This document shows, in pieces, positions 7,629-15,464 of a DNA stretch of 64,000 bases. The DNA is taken from assembly GCA_902791475.1 (NCBI GenBank), contig CADAWC010000014.1:16494-80493 (forward strand), read 5' to 3'. Positions within the stretch are counted from its first letter, which is position 1. Each line of letters starts with the position of its first letter. The translations under genes and the position numbers were made by a program. The DNA is from Fibrobacter succinogenes (GTDB lineage: Bacteria > Fibrobacterota > Fibrobacteria > Fibrobacterales > Fibrobacteraceae). Under the pieces are notes generated by a model. It was not told the DNA's origin. It did no database searches and was given only the letters and a program-made list of their open reading frames with translations.

Positions 7629-8957
7629 ATGGAAATAATAGTTGAAAATTTCGGAAAGATTAAATCTGCTAGGATAAATCTAGAAGATTATACCATATTT
7701 ATTGGTAATAATAATAGTGGTAAAACATACTTGATGCAATTAATTTATGGATTGCTTATAGAATTAAAAAATATTTATGGAGCAAAAAATACCCTTTTTA
7801 AGTCTCTTCCTTTTAGGGCGGATTCTACAAATGTAAAAAAGATTGTTGATTGCGTTAATGAATGGCTGAAGAAAAATAAAAATGAAATAGTGAAGACAAT
7901 TTTTAGTGAATCACTGGAAATTGGAAAAATAGAAATACAGATAGATCCATATAAATATGAAAGTTATTGTTCTGAATTGAAAATTCTTGAAAAAAAAGAA
8001 ATAGATGAGAATGTTTTCTCTTTTAAAGAAGAATATAAAGAATCAAAAGGTCCCTTTCTATGTTTGGTTAATAGAGAGGGTGAAATAATCATATTAGATG
8101 ATGATTTTTCTATGCGCAGAGATAAACCTCGAGCATGGGATTTCTTTATAAGTTGTGTGATGGATGATCTTTTGTCCACAGAATTGGGCTCGGATTGTCT
8201 GTACCTGCCTGCATCTCGTTCTGGATTAAATCTTGTGTATAAAGAGATTTTAGCAGGACAAGCTTCGTATAGATTTTCTGAAATGGATCTCAGAAATAGG
8301 ATGAATCCTCAGAAACTAGGACTTACTCGGCCGGTTTTTGATTATATGCTTTTCTTGCAAAAGTATCGGTTCGATTCTGATGCATCAATGAGTAACAGAA
8401 GTGAGATTGATTTTATTAATAAAAAAATAATAAAAGGTGAAATTTCTAATAAGGGAAATGGAATCCGTTATAAAACAGATACTGGTAAAGATCTTCCATT
8501 GCATTTATCATCTTCTATGGTGAATGAATTGTCTCCTATAATTCATCTTTTAACGTCTTCAAATGATGTGGGTTTTGTTTTTTATGATGAGGTGGAAACC
8601 TGCCAGCATCCGACAACTCAGTTACTTTTGGCTAGATTGTTAAATCGATTAGTAAATGTTGGATACAAACTAATTATTAGTACCCATAGTGATACTATGG
8701 CTGCTGCAATAAATAATATATTGTATTTGTCTAGAATGAAAAATGAAAAGAAAGTGATGAAATCTAGACATTATGAATCATCTGATTTGTTGAAAAATCG
8801 AAACTTCCACGCGTATCAGTTTGTTTCGAAAAATGGTTTAACCAAAGTTGAAGAAGTCCCTTGGCAAGGGGGGGTTGGCTTAGGATTTGATTTTACATTG
8901 TTTAATAAATCAAATGAAATTTTAGTTGATGATTACAATGCGATGCGTGAGGTGTAA
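7629..8957 (+). CDS. ABC/OLD-like AAA ATPase of a putative two-gene defence module
   Basis: The 442-residue protein is an SMC/ABC-type ATPase. Walker A is GNNNSGKT (26-33), the signature-like LSSS is at 293-296, Walker B with the catalytic pair Asp320-Glu321 is in FVFYDEVETCQHP, and a switch histidine follows in LIISTHSD. The head is split by about 240 residues of AT-rich, variable sequence, as in OLD, PtuA and AriA-type ATPases. There is no Toprim nuclease domain at the C-terminus. GGAG precedes the ATG. The next gene begins immediately after its stop, so the two are co-transcribed. Base composition is far more AT-rich than lysC or metE, suggesting transfer. A defence role is inferred from architecture and partner only. 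Confidence 0.8.
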   Translation: MEIIVENFGKIKSARINLEDYTIFIGNNNSGKTYLMQLIYGLLIELKNIYGAKNTLFKSLPFRADSTNVKKIVDCVNEWLKKNKNEIVKTIFSESLEIGKIEIQIDPYKYESYCSELKILEKKEIDENVFSFKEEYKESKGPFLCLVNREGEIIILDDDFSMRRDKPRAWDFFISCVMDDLLSTELGSDCLYLPASRSGLNLVYKEILAGQASYRFSEMDLRNRMNPQKLGLTRPVFDYMLFLQKYRFDSDASMSNRSEIDFINKKIIKGEISNKGNGIRYKTDTGKDLPLHLSSSMVNELSPIIHLLTSSNDVGFVFYDEVETCQHPTTQLLLARLLNRLVNVGYKLIISTHSDTMAAAINNILYLSRMKNEKKVMKSRHYESSDLLKNRNFHAYQFVSKNGLTKVEEVPWQGGVGLGFDFTLFNKSNEILVDDYNAMREV

Positions 8958-9668
8958 ATGCCGTCATTGAATTATCCTCAATTAAAAAATAAAGATAAGG
9001 ATGATCGTTTTTTTATTATAAAAAATGGTTGTGGATATCTTTTAACCAAGGACGATAATGATAAAAATTTGAAAATATATGAAGAGAAGGAAAATGAAAC
9101 GGTTTATATTGAAAAAATTTTAAAAGAAAATGACTATAGCCTTGTTGGTCATGAGCTAAAGCCGTCTTTTTTAGGAAATGACGCAAAACGAGCCGATTTC
9201 TTTTTTATTTTTTTTCAACCGAAAACAAAGCATGCTTTTGTTTATATATATGAAATAAAAAAATCAATAGGCAATAGCGATACCATTATATTAGATATGT
9301 TATTGCAATGCTCAGCGTCAATGAAATTTGCAGAATTTCTTGTTGAATCTCAGGAAATATATTGCAATTTGAGCAAAAATATTGGTGTTTTTACAGAAAA
9401 TTTGAATAAAAATGCGTTAGACAATTTAGTAGCGATGAAAGAGCGGCAAATAAAAAAGACCGTTTCTGGTTTTTTAGGAAAAAAACAGAGTGCTCAAGGA
9501 TGTATTTCTAAAGAAAAGTTAAATATTCTAAAGAATTTTATTGCTGAAAAAGTTGTGATAAATGGAGAAACTATGAAATTTGATTTTCGAGAGATGTCAA
9601 AAAATTCACATTCCTATTCTGTGAAAATTGAAAATGGTGTGATGAAAAAGAGAGTTCCTTCTTTTTAA
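8958..9668 (+). CDS. PD-(D/E)XK nuclease-like partner of the ATPase
   Basis: I do not recognise a named family for this 236-residue protein. Its middle has the layout of a PD-(D/E)XK nuclease core: Asp80 in KRADFFF, a turn of about 17 residues, Glu99-Ile-Lys101 in YIYEIKKS at the end of a hydrophobic strand, and Gln117 in the next helix (MLLQCSAS). The N-terminal 60 residues are very charged. It starts on the base after the ATPase stop, so translation is probably coupled. ATPase-plus-nuclease pairs are common in phage defence (for example Septu). This pair would be the same idea with a different nuclease. Nuclease activity is a prediction. Confidence 0.6.
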   Translation: MPSLNYPQLKNKDKDDRFFIIKNGCGYLLTKDDNDKNLKIYEEKENETVYIEKILKENDYSLVGHELKPSFLGNDAKRADFFFIFFQPKTKHAFVYIYEIKKSIGNSDTIILDMLLQCSASMKFAEFLVESQEIYCNLSKNIGVFTENLNKNALDNLVAMKERQIKKTVSGFLGKKQSAQGCISKEKLNILKNFIAEKVVINGETMKFDFREMSKNSHSYSVKIENGVMKKRVPSF

Positions 9669-9780
9669 GATGTTTTTTTTTGATTACTATGCTGAATTAA
9701 AGGATTCTGTATAAAGATATATTTTTCTGTGTTTTTATGATATTTCTTATTTGAGTCCTTTTTTAGAACGAGGTCATCAA

Positions 9781-10188
9781 ATGGATGAAAATAAAGTATA
9801 TGAGTCTAAAAGCAAACTATGGCTTTGGGGCTCAATAGAAATTATTGTTGTTTATGCTGTTGTAATGGGCGTGTATATAAATAGAGTTATGAACTCGGAC
9901 GCTTGCAAGGACAATATCTTTTTTTGGTTTTGTACGGTTGTTGTAAGCCTTTATGTTTTATATGCGATAGCTCATTTGTTTCCTAGAAAAGTTGAATTTA
10001 TTGAAGATGAGTCCGTGCGTATTACTTTTTTTCTTGGCAATTCTGTGATGTTGAAACCTGGAAAGTTTAGAATTAAGAAGTTTAAATCTAAATCAGAAAA
10101 GTGGGGTGGATTTATTTTTGTTCGCGGTCGGTTTGTGCTTTTTTATTCGCATTCGTTTTCGGAATTGAAAAAATATTTAACGAAATAG
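9781..10188 (+). CDS. small two-TM membrane protein, unknown function
   Basis: The 135-residue protein has two hydrophobic helices, roughly residues 15-36 (WGSIEIIVVYAVVMGVYI) and 50-68, followed by a basic, beta-rich cytoplasmic or periplasmic tail of about 65 residues, perhaps a PH-like domain. I chose the ATG at 9781 over a TTG thirty bases upstream because residues after the ATG look protein-like and a GAGG lies just before it. It has no recognised family. The following gene begins eight bases after its stop, so both are probably one transcript. Confidence 0.65.
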   Translation: MDENKVYESKSKLWLWGSIEIIVVYAVVMGVYINRVMNSDACKDNIFFWFCTVVVSLYVLYAIAHLFPRKVEFIEDESVRITFFLGNSVMLKPGKFRIKKFKSKSEKWGGFIFVRGRFVLFYSHSFSELKKYLTK

Positions 10189-10195
10189 GGGAGTT

Positions 10196-11065
10196 ATGAA
10201 TCTCGCTTTACTCAGGGTTTGCACAATTGTGTTTGTTGTGAACATACTCGGTTTTATTATCAGTATGCTTTTTATGGCTGTGCATGCCGGTGAACTGGCT
10301 ACGCTATGGAATGCGCTTACGTCGTCGTCATTTGAAGATTTGCTTGGAATGGGCGGGCTACTGATTGCGTCGGGGGTTTTCATCCCGTTGGTATTAGGGG
10401 CTTTGGCGATTATAATCTTTTTTGCATTGGGAATATTGGCGCTTGTCAAAAAGAGTGTGAAGGCGCTAAAAATATTGGCGGTGCTGTTCCTTATCTGGGT
10501 TGTGCTGTGTGCATTCGCTATGAATCCTATAAGCGGTTTGTTGGGGAATGAAATGCGAGAAGTGAATCTTGCCCAGAGCTTCATTAGCTTGATTTTTAAC
10601 ATAAATGTTGTCGTTGCCGTGGCGGCGTTCTTTGTTGTTCCTAAAAAGCGAGATGAAAGCGAGGCTGTTGCGAATGAAGATTTTAATTTGGGCTTGTTCC
10701 GGCTTTGCGCTATCTGCTTTGCCGTAAGCGGATTGAACAGCTTGTCTCATTTTATTTGTGTGCAAACTCCCGTTTTTCAACTTGCTTTCTTTGGCGTTGT
10801 TTATTTAGCGGTCGGCGTATTTGCACTTGCCAAAAAGAATGTGCCTGTTTTGATGATGGGATCGTTGATGGTGCTTATTCATATTTTGTTTAATTTGTTC
10901 AATTTTATCCGCATCTCAGGATTAGACCCTTATATTGCTACCTCGCTTGTTTTCCATTCGCTTATCCATACATCTACTGTGATTGCTGTTGCGGTATTCT
11001 TTGTTAAACCTGAATGGGTGAAAAAAATCCCCGTGAGGGTTTCATTTCACGGGGATGAGCGATAG
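10196..11065 (+). CDS. multi-spanning membrane protein with internal duplication
   Basis: The 289-residue protein contains about eight hydrophobic helices in two similar halves. Each half opens with a related helix (NLALLRVCTIVFVV at the start, NLGLFRLCAICFAV near residue 161), has a middle helix pair ending in ALVKKSVKAL or ALAKKNVPVL, and closes with a helix leading to FFVVPKKR or FFVKPEW. It therefore looks like a tandem duplication of a four-helix unit. No transport or enzyme motif is visible. GGGGAG lies just before the ATG. The last codons overlap the terminator of the convergent metE gene. Confidence 0.7.
   Translation: MNLALLRVCTIVFVVNILGFIISMLFMAVHAGELATLWNALTSSSFEDLLGMGGLLIASGVFIPLVLGALAIIIFFALGILALVKKSVKALKILAVLFLIWVVLCAFAMNPISGLLGNEMREVNLAQSFISLIFNINVVVAVAAFFVVPKKRDESEAVANEDFNLGLFRLCAICFAVSGLNSLSHFICVQTPVFQLAFFGVVYLAVGVFALAKKNVPVLMMGSLMVLIHILFNLFNFIRISGLDPYIATSLVFHSLIHTSTVIAVAVFFVKPEWVKKIPVRVSFHGDER
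11021..11056 (-). terminator. metE terminator inside the 3' end of the convergent gene
   Basis: ATCCCCGTGA (11027-11036) and TCACGGGGAT (11047-11056) form a ten-pair stem. On the minus strand the stem is followed by seven T residues. It therefore terminates leftward transcripts from metE while lying within the last codons of the plus-strand membrane-protein gene. Confidence 0.75.
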
Positions 11066-11149
11066 ACTAGAGCGAACTTGGAATCTGTCTATCAGTAAAG
11101 AGAGGTGTTCCTTGCAACGACAGTAGAGGTGTAAGTTTTTTGCGAATGG

Positions 11150-11196
11150 CGCACTGTCATCCTGGAGGCCATAGGCCGATAGGATCCAGTGCGTTC
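11150..11196. repeat. REP-like palindrome, GTCATCCTGG...GATCCAGTG type
   Basis: GCACTG and CAGTGC bracket a segment starting GTCATCCTGGAGGCC and ending AGGATCCAGTG. A related unit, GTCATTCTGAGTG ... AAGAATCCAGTG, occurs at 30856-30893. Both are likely copies of a dispersed intergenic repeat lying downstream of a gene. Confidence 0.55.
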
Positions 11197-11201
11197 TAGC
11201 T

Positions 11202-13469
11202 TTACTTTTCTTCGCGCAGTTTCTTGGCGGCGGCGACGAGATTCTTGAGGCTTGCTGTCGTTTCAGTTTCGCCACGAGTCTTGAGGCCGCAATCCGGGTT
11301 CACCCACACGTTCTGCTGCGGGACCTTCGCGATGATCTTGTGGAGTGCGTCAACGATTTCCTGTTCGGACGGCACGCGCGGAGAGTGGATGTCGTAAACA
11401 CCCGGACCCACCTGCGTTTCGAACTTGGCGTCGTTCAAGGCGTCAAGCAGTTTGAGGTCAGAACGGCTGGCTTCGAATGTAATCACGTCGGCGTCCATGT
11501 TGTCGATGTCGCGGACGATGTCGTTGAATTCGCTATAGCACATGTGCGTGTGGATCTGCGTTTCGGGCTTGACCTTGGCGTGAACCAGGCGGAATGCCGG
11601 AATGGCCCAGTCGAGGTATTCCTTGTGCCAGTCGCTCTTGCGGAGCGGCAATTTTTCGCGGAGAGCGGCTTCGTCAATCTGGATGATTCTGATGCCGTTC
11701 TTTTCGAGGTCCAAAACTTCGTCACGGATGGCAAGGCCGATTTCCTGAGCCTGCGTCTTGAGCGAAACGTCTTCACGCGGGAAAGACCAGTTGAGAATCG
11801 TGACAGGACCCGTAAGCATGCCCTTCACCGGCTTCTTGGTGCAACTTTGTGCGAAAACGGACCATTCAACCGTAATTGGAGCGCTGCGGCTCACGTCACC
11901 CCAAACGACAGGCGGCTTCACGCAACGGGTGCCATAGCTTTGCACCCAAGCGTTTTGCGTGAACACGAAGCCGTCAATCTTGGAACCGAAATATTCCACC
12001 ATGTCATTACGTTCAAATTCACCATGCACAATCACGTCGAGGCCGATTTCTTCTTGCAGCTTGATGCATTCGGCAATTTTCTTGCGGTTGAATGCAACGT
12101 ACTGTTCCTTGGAAATTTCGCCCTTGCGGAAAGCGGCGCGGTTGGCGCGAACTTCGGCAGTCTGCGGGAAGGAGCCGATTGTCGTTGTCGGGAAGGCTGG
12201 CAACTTGAATTCTGCCTTCTGCACTTCGCGACGTTCGAGGCGGCTCGGCTTACGTTCGAAATCAGCGGCTGAGAGAGCGGCGAGTTCTGCTTGAACCTTT
12301 GCGTTTGCCTGTACACGAGCAGTTGCAAACAAGGCCTTGTTCTTGGCGAGAGCGTCTGCGTCAGCGCTAGCGAGTTCTGCAATTTCCGTGAGTTTTTCTT
12401 CGGCGAATGCGAAGTGCTTGAGAATGTCAGCCGAAAGCTTCTGTTCTGCGGCAACCGTGTAAGGCACGTGCAAGAGAGAGCAAGAAGTGCCGACAACAAC
12501 GTTTTCTGCAGCGACATATTTCTTGATTTCGTCGAGGATTGCGTTCTTCTGTGCGTAATCGGCGCGCCAAATGTTCTTGCCGTTCACAACGCCTGCTAAG
12601 AGGAGCGTGTTCTTTGGAAAACCTGTCTTCAAAAGTTCGAGAGACTTAAGACCTTCAACGAAATCCAAACCGATAGCGTCAAAGCCGAGCGCGGTCACAT
12701 CCTGATAAACATCGCGGATGTCGCCGAAGTAAGTCTGCAATGCAATCTTGAGGTTCTTTTTTTCGCCAATCTTTCTCAAGAGTTCTGCGTAAATCGTCTT
12801 GAAGAGTTCGCGTTCTTCTGCAGTCACATCGAAAACGAGAGCCGGTTCTGCGAACGAAATCCACTTGGCGCCTGCGACGGCGAGCTTTTCGGCGAGTTCT
12901 GCGTAAGCGTTGACTGCGGCTGCTGCGAAGTCCTTGGCCTTCTTGTTGCCGTTGTAGCGGGCGAGGCGGAGGAATGTGTATGCGCCGATAAGCGTCGGAA
13001 CGGATTCAATTCCGGCCGATTTGGCTTCGTTGAATTCTTCAACCGGCTTCTTGCCGACGAGCTTGAGTTCGGTGGCGTCATCAATTTCTGGAACAATGTA
13101 ATGATAGTTCGTATTGAACCACTTCTTCATCGGGAGGGCCTTCACATCGCCCTTTGCACCCTGGTAACCGTGGGCCGCTGCGAAATACTTTTCGAGCGTG
13201 CTCAATTCGAGGCTGCTGTAGCGTTCCGGCACGACGTTCAGCAAAAATGCAGTGTCGAGAACGTTATCGTAGAACGAGAAGTCGTTGGACGGGATGAAGT
13301 CGATGCCTGCGGCTTTCTGCTTCTGCCAACCGTACTGGCGGATTTCTGCGGCGACCTTCTGGAGTTCAGCTTCGGAGATTTCGCCCTTGAAGAACTTTTC
13401 GCTTGCGAACTTGAGTTCACGATTCTTACCGATACGCGGGAAACCAATTACAGATGTTTTAATGCTCAT
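11202..13469 (-). CDS. metE: cobalamin-independent methionine synthase
   Basis: MetE transfers the methyl group of 5-methyltetrahydropteroyl-triglutamate to homocysteine, forming methionine without B12. The 755-residue length is typical. The N-terminal domain opens with [16 protein letters not shown]. The C-terminal barrel has [10 protein letters not shown], and the zinc ligands are visible in HTHMCYSEF and in [10 protein letters not shown] near the C-terminus. The conserved [13 protein letters not shown] is also intact. A purine-rich AAGGTAGG lies before the ATG, and TATATT about 40 bases upstream is a likely -10. A divergent LysR gene with a palindromic operator suggests MetR-like control. 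The terminator lies in the neighbouring convergent gene. Confidence 0.96.
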   Translation of the reverse strand: MSIKTSVIGFPRIGKNRELKFASEKFFKGEISEAELQKVAAEIRQYGWQKQKAAGIDFIPSNDFSFYDNVLDTAFLLNVVPERYSSLELSTLEKYFAAAHGYQGAKGDVKALPMKKWFNTNYHYIVPEIDDATELKLVGKKPVEEFNEAKSAGIESVPTLIGAYTFLRLARYNGNKKAKDFAAAAVNAYAELAEKLAVAGAKWISFAEPALVFDVTAEERELFKTIYAELLRKIGEKKNLKIALQTYFGDIRDVYQDVTALGFDAIGLDFVEGLKSLELLKTGFPKNTLLLAGVVNGKNIWRADYAQKNAILDEIKKYVAAENVVVGTSCSLLHVPYTVAAEQKLSADILKHFAFAEEKLTEIAELASADADALAKNKALFATARVQANAKVQAELAALSAADFERKPSRLERREVQKAEFKLPAFPTTTIGSFPQTAEVRANRAAFRKGEISKEQYVAFNRKKIAECIKLQEEIGLDVIVHGEFERNDMVEYFGSKIDGFVFTQNAWVQSYGTRCVKPPVVWGDVSRSAPITVEWSVFAQSCTKKPVKGMLTGPVTILNWSFPREDVSLKTQAQEIGLAIRDEVLDLEKNGIRIIQIDEAALREKLPLRKSDWHKEYLDWAIPAFRLVHAKVKPETQIHTHMCYSEFNDIVRDIDNMDADVITFEASRSDLKLLDALNDAKFETQVGPGVYDIHSPRVPSEQEIVDALHKIIAKVPQQNVWVNPDCGLKTRGETETTASLKNLVAAAKKLREEK

Positions 13470-13558
13470 AGTGTTTTACCTACCTTTTTACTTTGTTTTT
13501 TGAACGCTCCAAATATACCTCCCTTTTTATCATCGGTAAAATACTATTTTTTATGCGT

Positions 13559-13583
13559 TCACCATAGATTTTTCCTATGGTGA
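13559..13583. promoter_or_regulatory. LysR-type operator between metE and the LysR gene
   Basis: TCACCATAG and CTATGGTGA are exact nine-base reverse complements separated by seven bases, forming a dyad with the T-N11-A core expected of LysR regulators (ATAG ... CTAT). It lies in the 200-base divergent gap between metE and the LysR gene, where a MetR-like protein could control both. Confidence 0.65.
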
Positions 13584-13669
13584 TTTATAACTAACGATAA
13601 ATAAAATTTATAATTAACTTGTAAACCTAAAACCTAATACCTATAACCTAAAAGCGAAGCGACCTAACA

Positions 13670-14575
13670 ATGACTCTACAACAACTTAAATATGCCATTG
13701 CCATTGCAGACACGCGAAATATTACCGAAGCATCCAAGCGTGTTTTTATCTCGCAACCGAGCCTTACCGCTGCTATCCACGAACTCGAAGAAGAAATGGG
13801 CGTGACGATTTTCAACCGCTCCAACAAAGGTGTGACCATAACAAACGAAGGCGATGAATTCCTTTCGTACGCAAGGCAGGTTTTGGAACAGGCGACGCTT
13901 TTGGAAGACCGCTATAAAGGCGGCAAGGGCGGCAATATGATTTTCTCCGTCAGCTGCCAGCACTATTCTTTTGCCGTGAATGCATTTGTCGATGTTATCC
14001 GCAAGTTCGGCGGCCCGAGCTACGATTTTACGCTCCGCGAAACGCAAACCAACGAAATTATTGACGATGTCGCCAAAATGAAAAGCGAAATGGGCGTGCT
14101 CTACCTCAGTGATAAAAACGAAAAGGTTATCACGAAGCTCATCCAAAAGAATAACCTCGTATTTGAACCGCTTTTTGCAACACCGCTTCACGTGTTTATG
14201 TCGTCGCGCAATCCACTTGCGAAAAAAGAAAAAATCACACTGTCCGATCTCAAGCCGTTCCCGTATTTGACTTACGAACAGGGCGATTTCAACTCGTTCT
14301 ACTTTGCCGAAGAACCGCTCACCGCTATCGATTTCGATTGCCCGCGAAACATCAAAGTCCGCGACCGCGCCACACTTTTCAACTTGCTCATCGGCCTTGA
14401 CGGCTACACCATTTGCTCCGGCGTCATTAGCCACAAACTCAACGGCAAGAACATCATCGCAAAGCGCCTTGATGTTCACGACAAAATGACCGTCGGTTAC
14501 GTGATGCGCAAAGGCGTCACGAAATCACGCTATGCCGAAGCGTACATCGCAGCGCTAAAGAAACATTGCAAGTAG
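13670..14575 (+). CDS. LysR-family regulator, probable controller of metE
   Basis: The 301-residue protein has the N-terminal winged helix of LysR proteins (residues 1-60, with ITEASKRVFISQPSLTAAIH and HELEEEMGVTIFNRS) followed by a periplasmic-binding-protein-like effector domain. It is divergent from metE, and a perfect palindrome sits between them, so control of methionine synthesis is the simplest inference. Homocysteine is the co-inducer of MetR in enterobacteria, but ligand specificity here is unknown. The end of the effector domain is intact. No strong Shine-Dalgarno precedes the ATG, and the upstream 50 bases are a low-complexity CCTAA-rich run. Confidence 0.85.
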   Translation: MTLQQLKYAIAIADTRNITEASKRVFISQPSLTAAIHELEEEMGVTIFNRSNKGVTITNEGDEFLSYARQVLEQATLLEDRYKGGKGGNMIFSVSCQHYSFAVNAFVDVIRKFGGPSYDFTLRETQTNEIIDDVAKMKSEMGVLYLSDKNEKVITKLIQKNNLVFEPLFATPLHVFMSSRNPLAKKEKITLSDLKPFPYLTYEQGDFNSFYFAEEPLTAIDFDCPRNIKVRDRATLFNLLIGLDGYTICSGVISHKLNGKNIIAKRLDVHDKMTVGYVMRKGVTKSRYAEAYIAALKKHCK

Positions 14576-14605
14576 GGAGAGGGACAACGCGCCTAAAATA
14601 GGTGC

Positions 14606-15022
14606 TTATACTTGCATCAACTCACGACCGATTCGATGGAATTCGTCGTTGATCTTTTTACGCCTAGCTGCGGATGGCTTCTTAGAGCCATTGACATAAG
14701 CCGCAAAAAGTGGTTGCGGAATTCCCAAACGACGCGCGAATGCGGCTGCGTTCAGTTCGGGGAAAAGCCAAAATATGCGACCAACGGGATTTGTTTTCTT
14801 GGGCGAGAAAAATCCGGATAGCGCAAGCCCTTCGTCTAGATCGTCAAACCATACGCCATCGAGATCGACCCTGCAATTTTTCAGCTGTTCTCTGGTGGCT
14901 TTTTTGAGCGGCTCATAATCGCGAATGAGTTCTTTCCCTATGCGACCGTCCTTGAGCTCGACGCAAATGGCATCCTTTTCGGCCCAAACCCTTTTTACGT
15001 CTTTTTCCGTTATATCGTTCAT
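14606..15022 (-). CDS. DUF2442-like protein with C-terminal helix-turn-helix
   Basis: The 138-residue protein has an N-terminal half of the DUF2442 type (AICVELKDGRIGKELIRDYE, then DGVWFDDLDEGLALSGFF) and a C-terminal region that looks like a small helix-turn-helix (AAAFARRLGIPQPLFAAYVN followed by a basic stretch). Such proteins are often found beside toxin-antitoxin-like or mobile genes, but no DUF4160-type partner lies next to it. It is convergent with the LysR gene. A 28-codon reading frame with a very good ribosome-binding site lies upstream on the same strand. Confidence 0.65.
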   Translation of the reverse strand: MNDITEKDVKRVWAEKDAICVELKDGRIGKELIRDYEPLKKATREQLKNCRVDLDGVWFDDLDEGLALSGFFSPKKTNPVGRIFWLFPELNAAAFARRLGIPQPLFAAYVNGSKKPSAARRKKINDEFHRIGRELMQV

Positions 15023-15093
15023 AAAAGCTCCTATCCGAAAATTTCAAACTTTAATGTAGGTTATTGTTTAATCGCTATCAATAGGTCGGAATT

Positions 15094-15180
15094 TTAAGAG
15101 TCTATCAAGGAAAAATTGGGCTTTTCGATCGCCTTGGCCGTGTTCGCAGAATCTTCTGGCAACATTTTCTCTTTCTTCAT
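15094..15180 (-). CDS. possible 28-residue peptide upstream of the DUF2442-like gene
   Basis: On the minus strand a near-ideal GGAGGT stands four bases before an ATG that opens a 28-codon frame (MKKEKMLPEDSAN, then TAKAIEKPNFSLIDS). The peptide is polar and not a signal sequence. The consensus Shine-Dalgarno is unusual for this window and supports translation. The DUF2442-like gene starts 72 bases after its stop, so it could be a leader peptide. The rest of the 15023-15461 gap holds only AT-rich sequence and a weak hairpin at 15190-15214. Confidence 0.35.
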   Translation of the reverse strand: MKKEKMLPEDSANTAKAIEKPNFSLIDS

Positions 15181-15435
15181 CTTTACCTCCGACTGCCTAC
15201 AAGCAAAAAAAGGCAGACTAAAACAATCAAAATTCAATTTAAATTATTGCGATGACAGAATGTGACATTTGGGGGATTTTTCGAATTTTTGCTAAAATCC
15301 GCTGAAAATTTTATCAAACTAATGGTTTTTGTAGTGCGAACAACCCACGCCCCATAGGATAGGCGAGGCCTTTCTCTAACTCGCTGTAATTACGAGCAAA
15401 TGGCTTGCTTGATTCCGTTTTTTATCGAGTTTTTG

Positions 15436-15464
15436 ATATATATTTGTAGCATAGGTCGCCTATG
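15436..15464 (+). promoter_or_regulatory. promoter and start-codon palindrome of the hsd operon
   Basis: TATATT-like sequence near 15436-15442 is followed by CATAGG (15450-15455), three bases, and CCTATG (15459-15464), a perfect six-base inverted repeat whose last three bases are the hsdR start codon. Transcription from the box would begin about where the palindrome starts, so the mRNA could open with a hairpin that hides the ATG. Alternatively the site is a DNA operator. Confidence 0.4.

Noticed and set aside
7629..9668. Gabija or Septu system
   Set aside because: The ATPase has no Toprim nuclease domain and no UvrD-like gene follows (against Gabija), and the partner has no HNH motif (against Septu).
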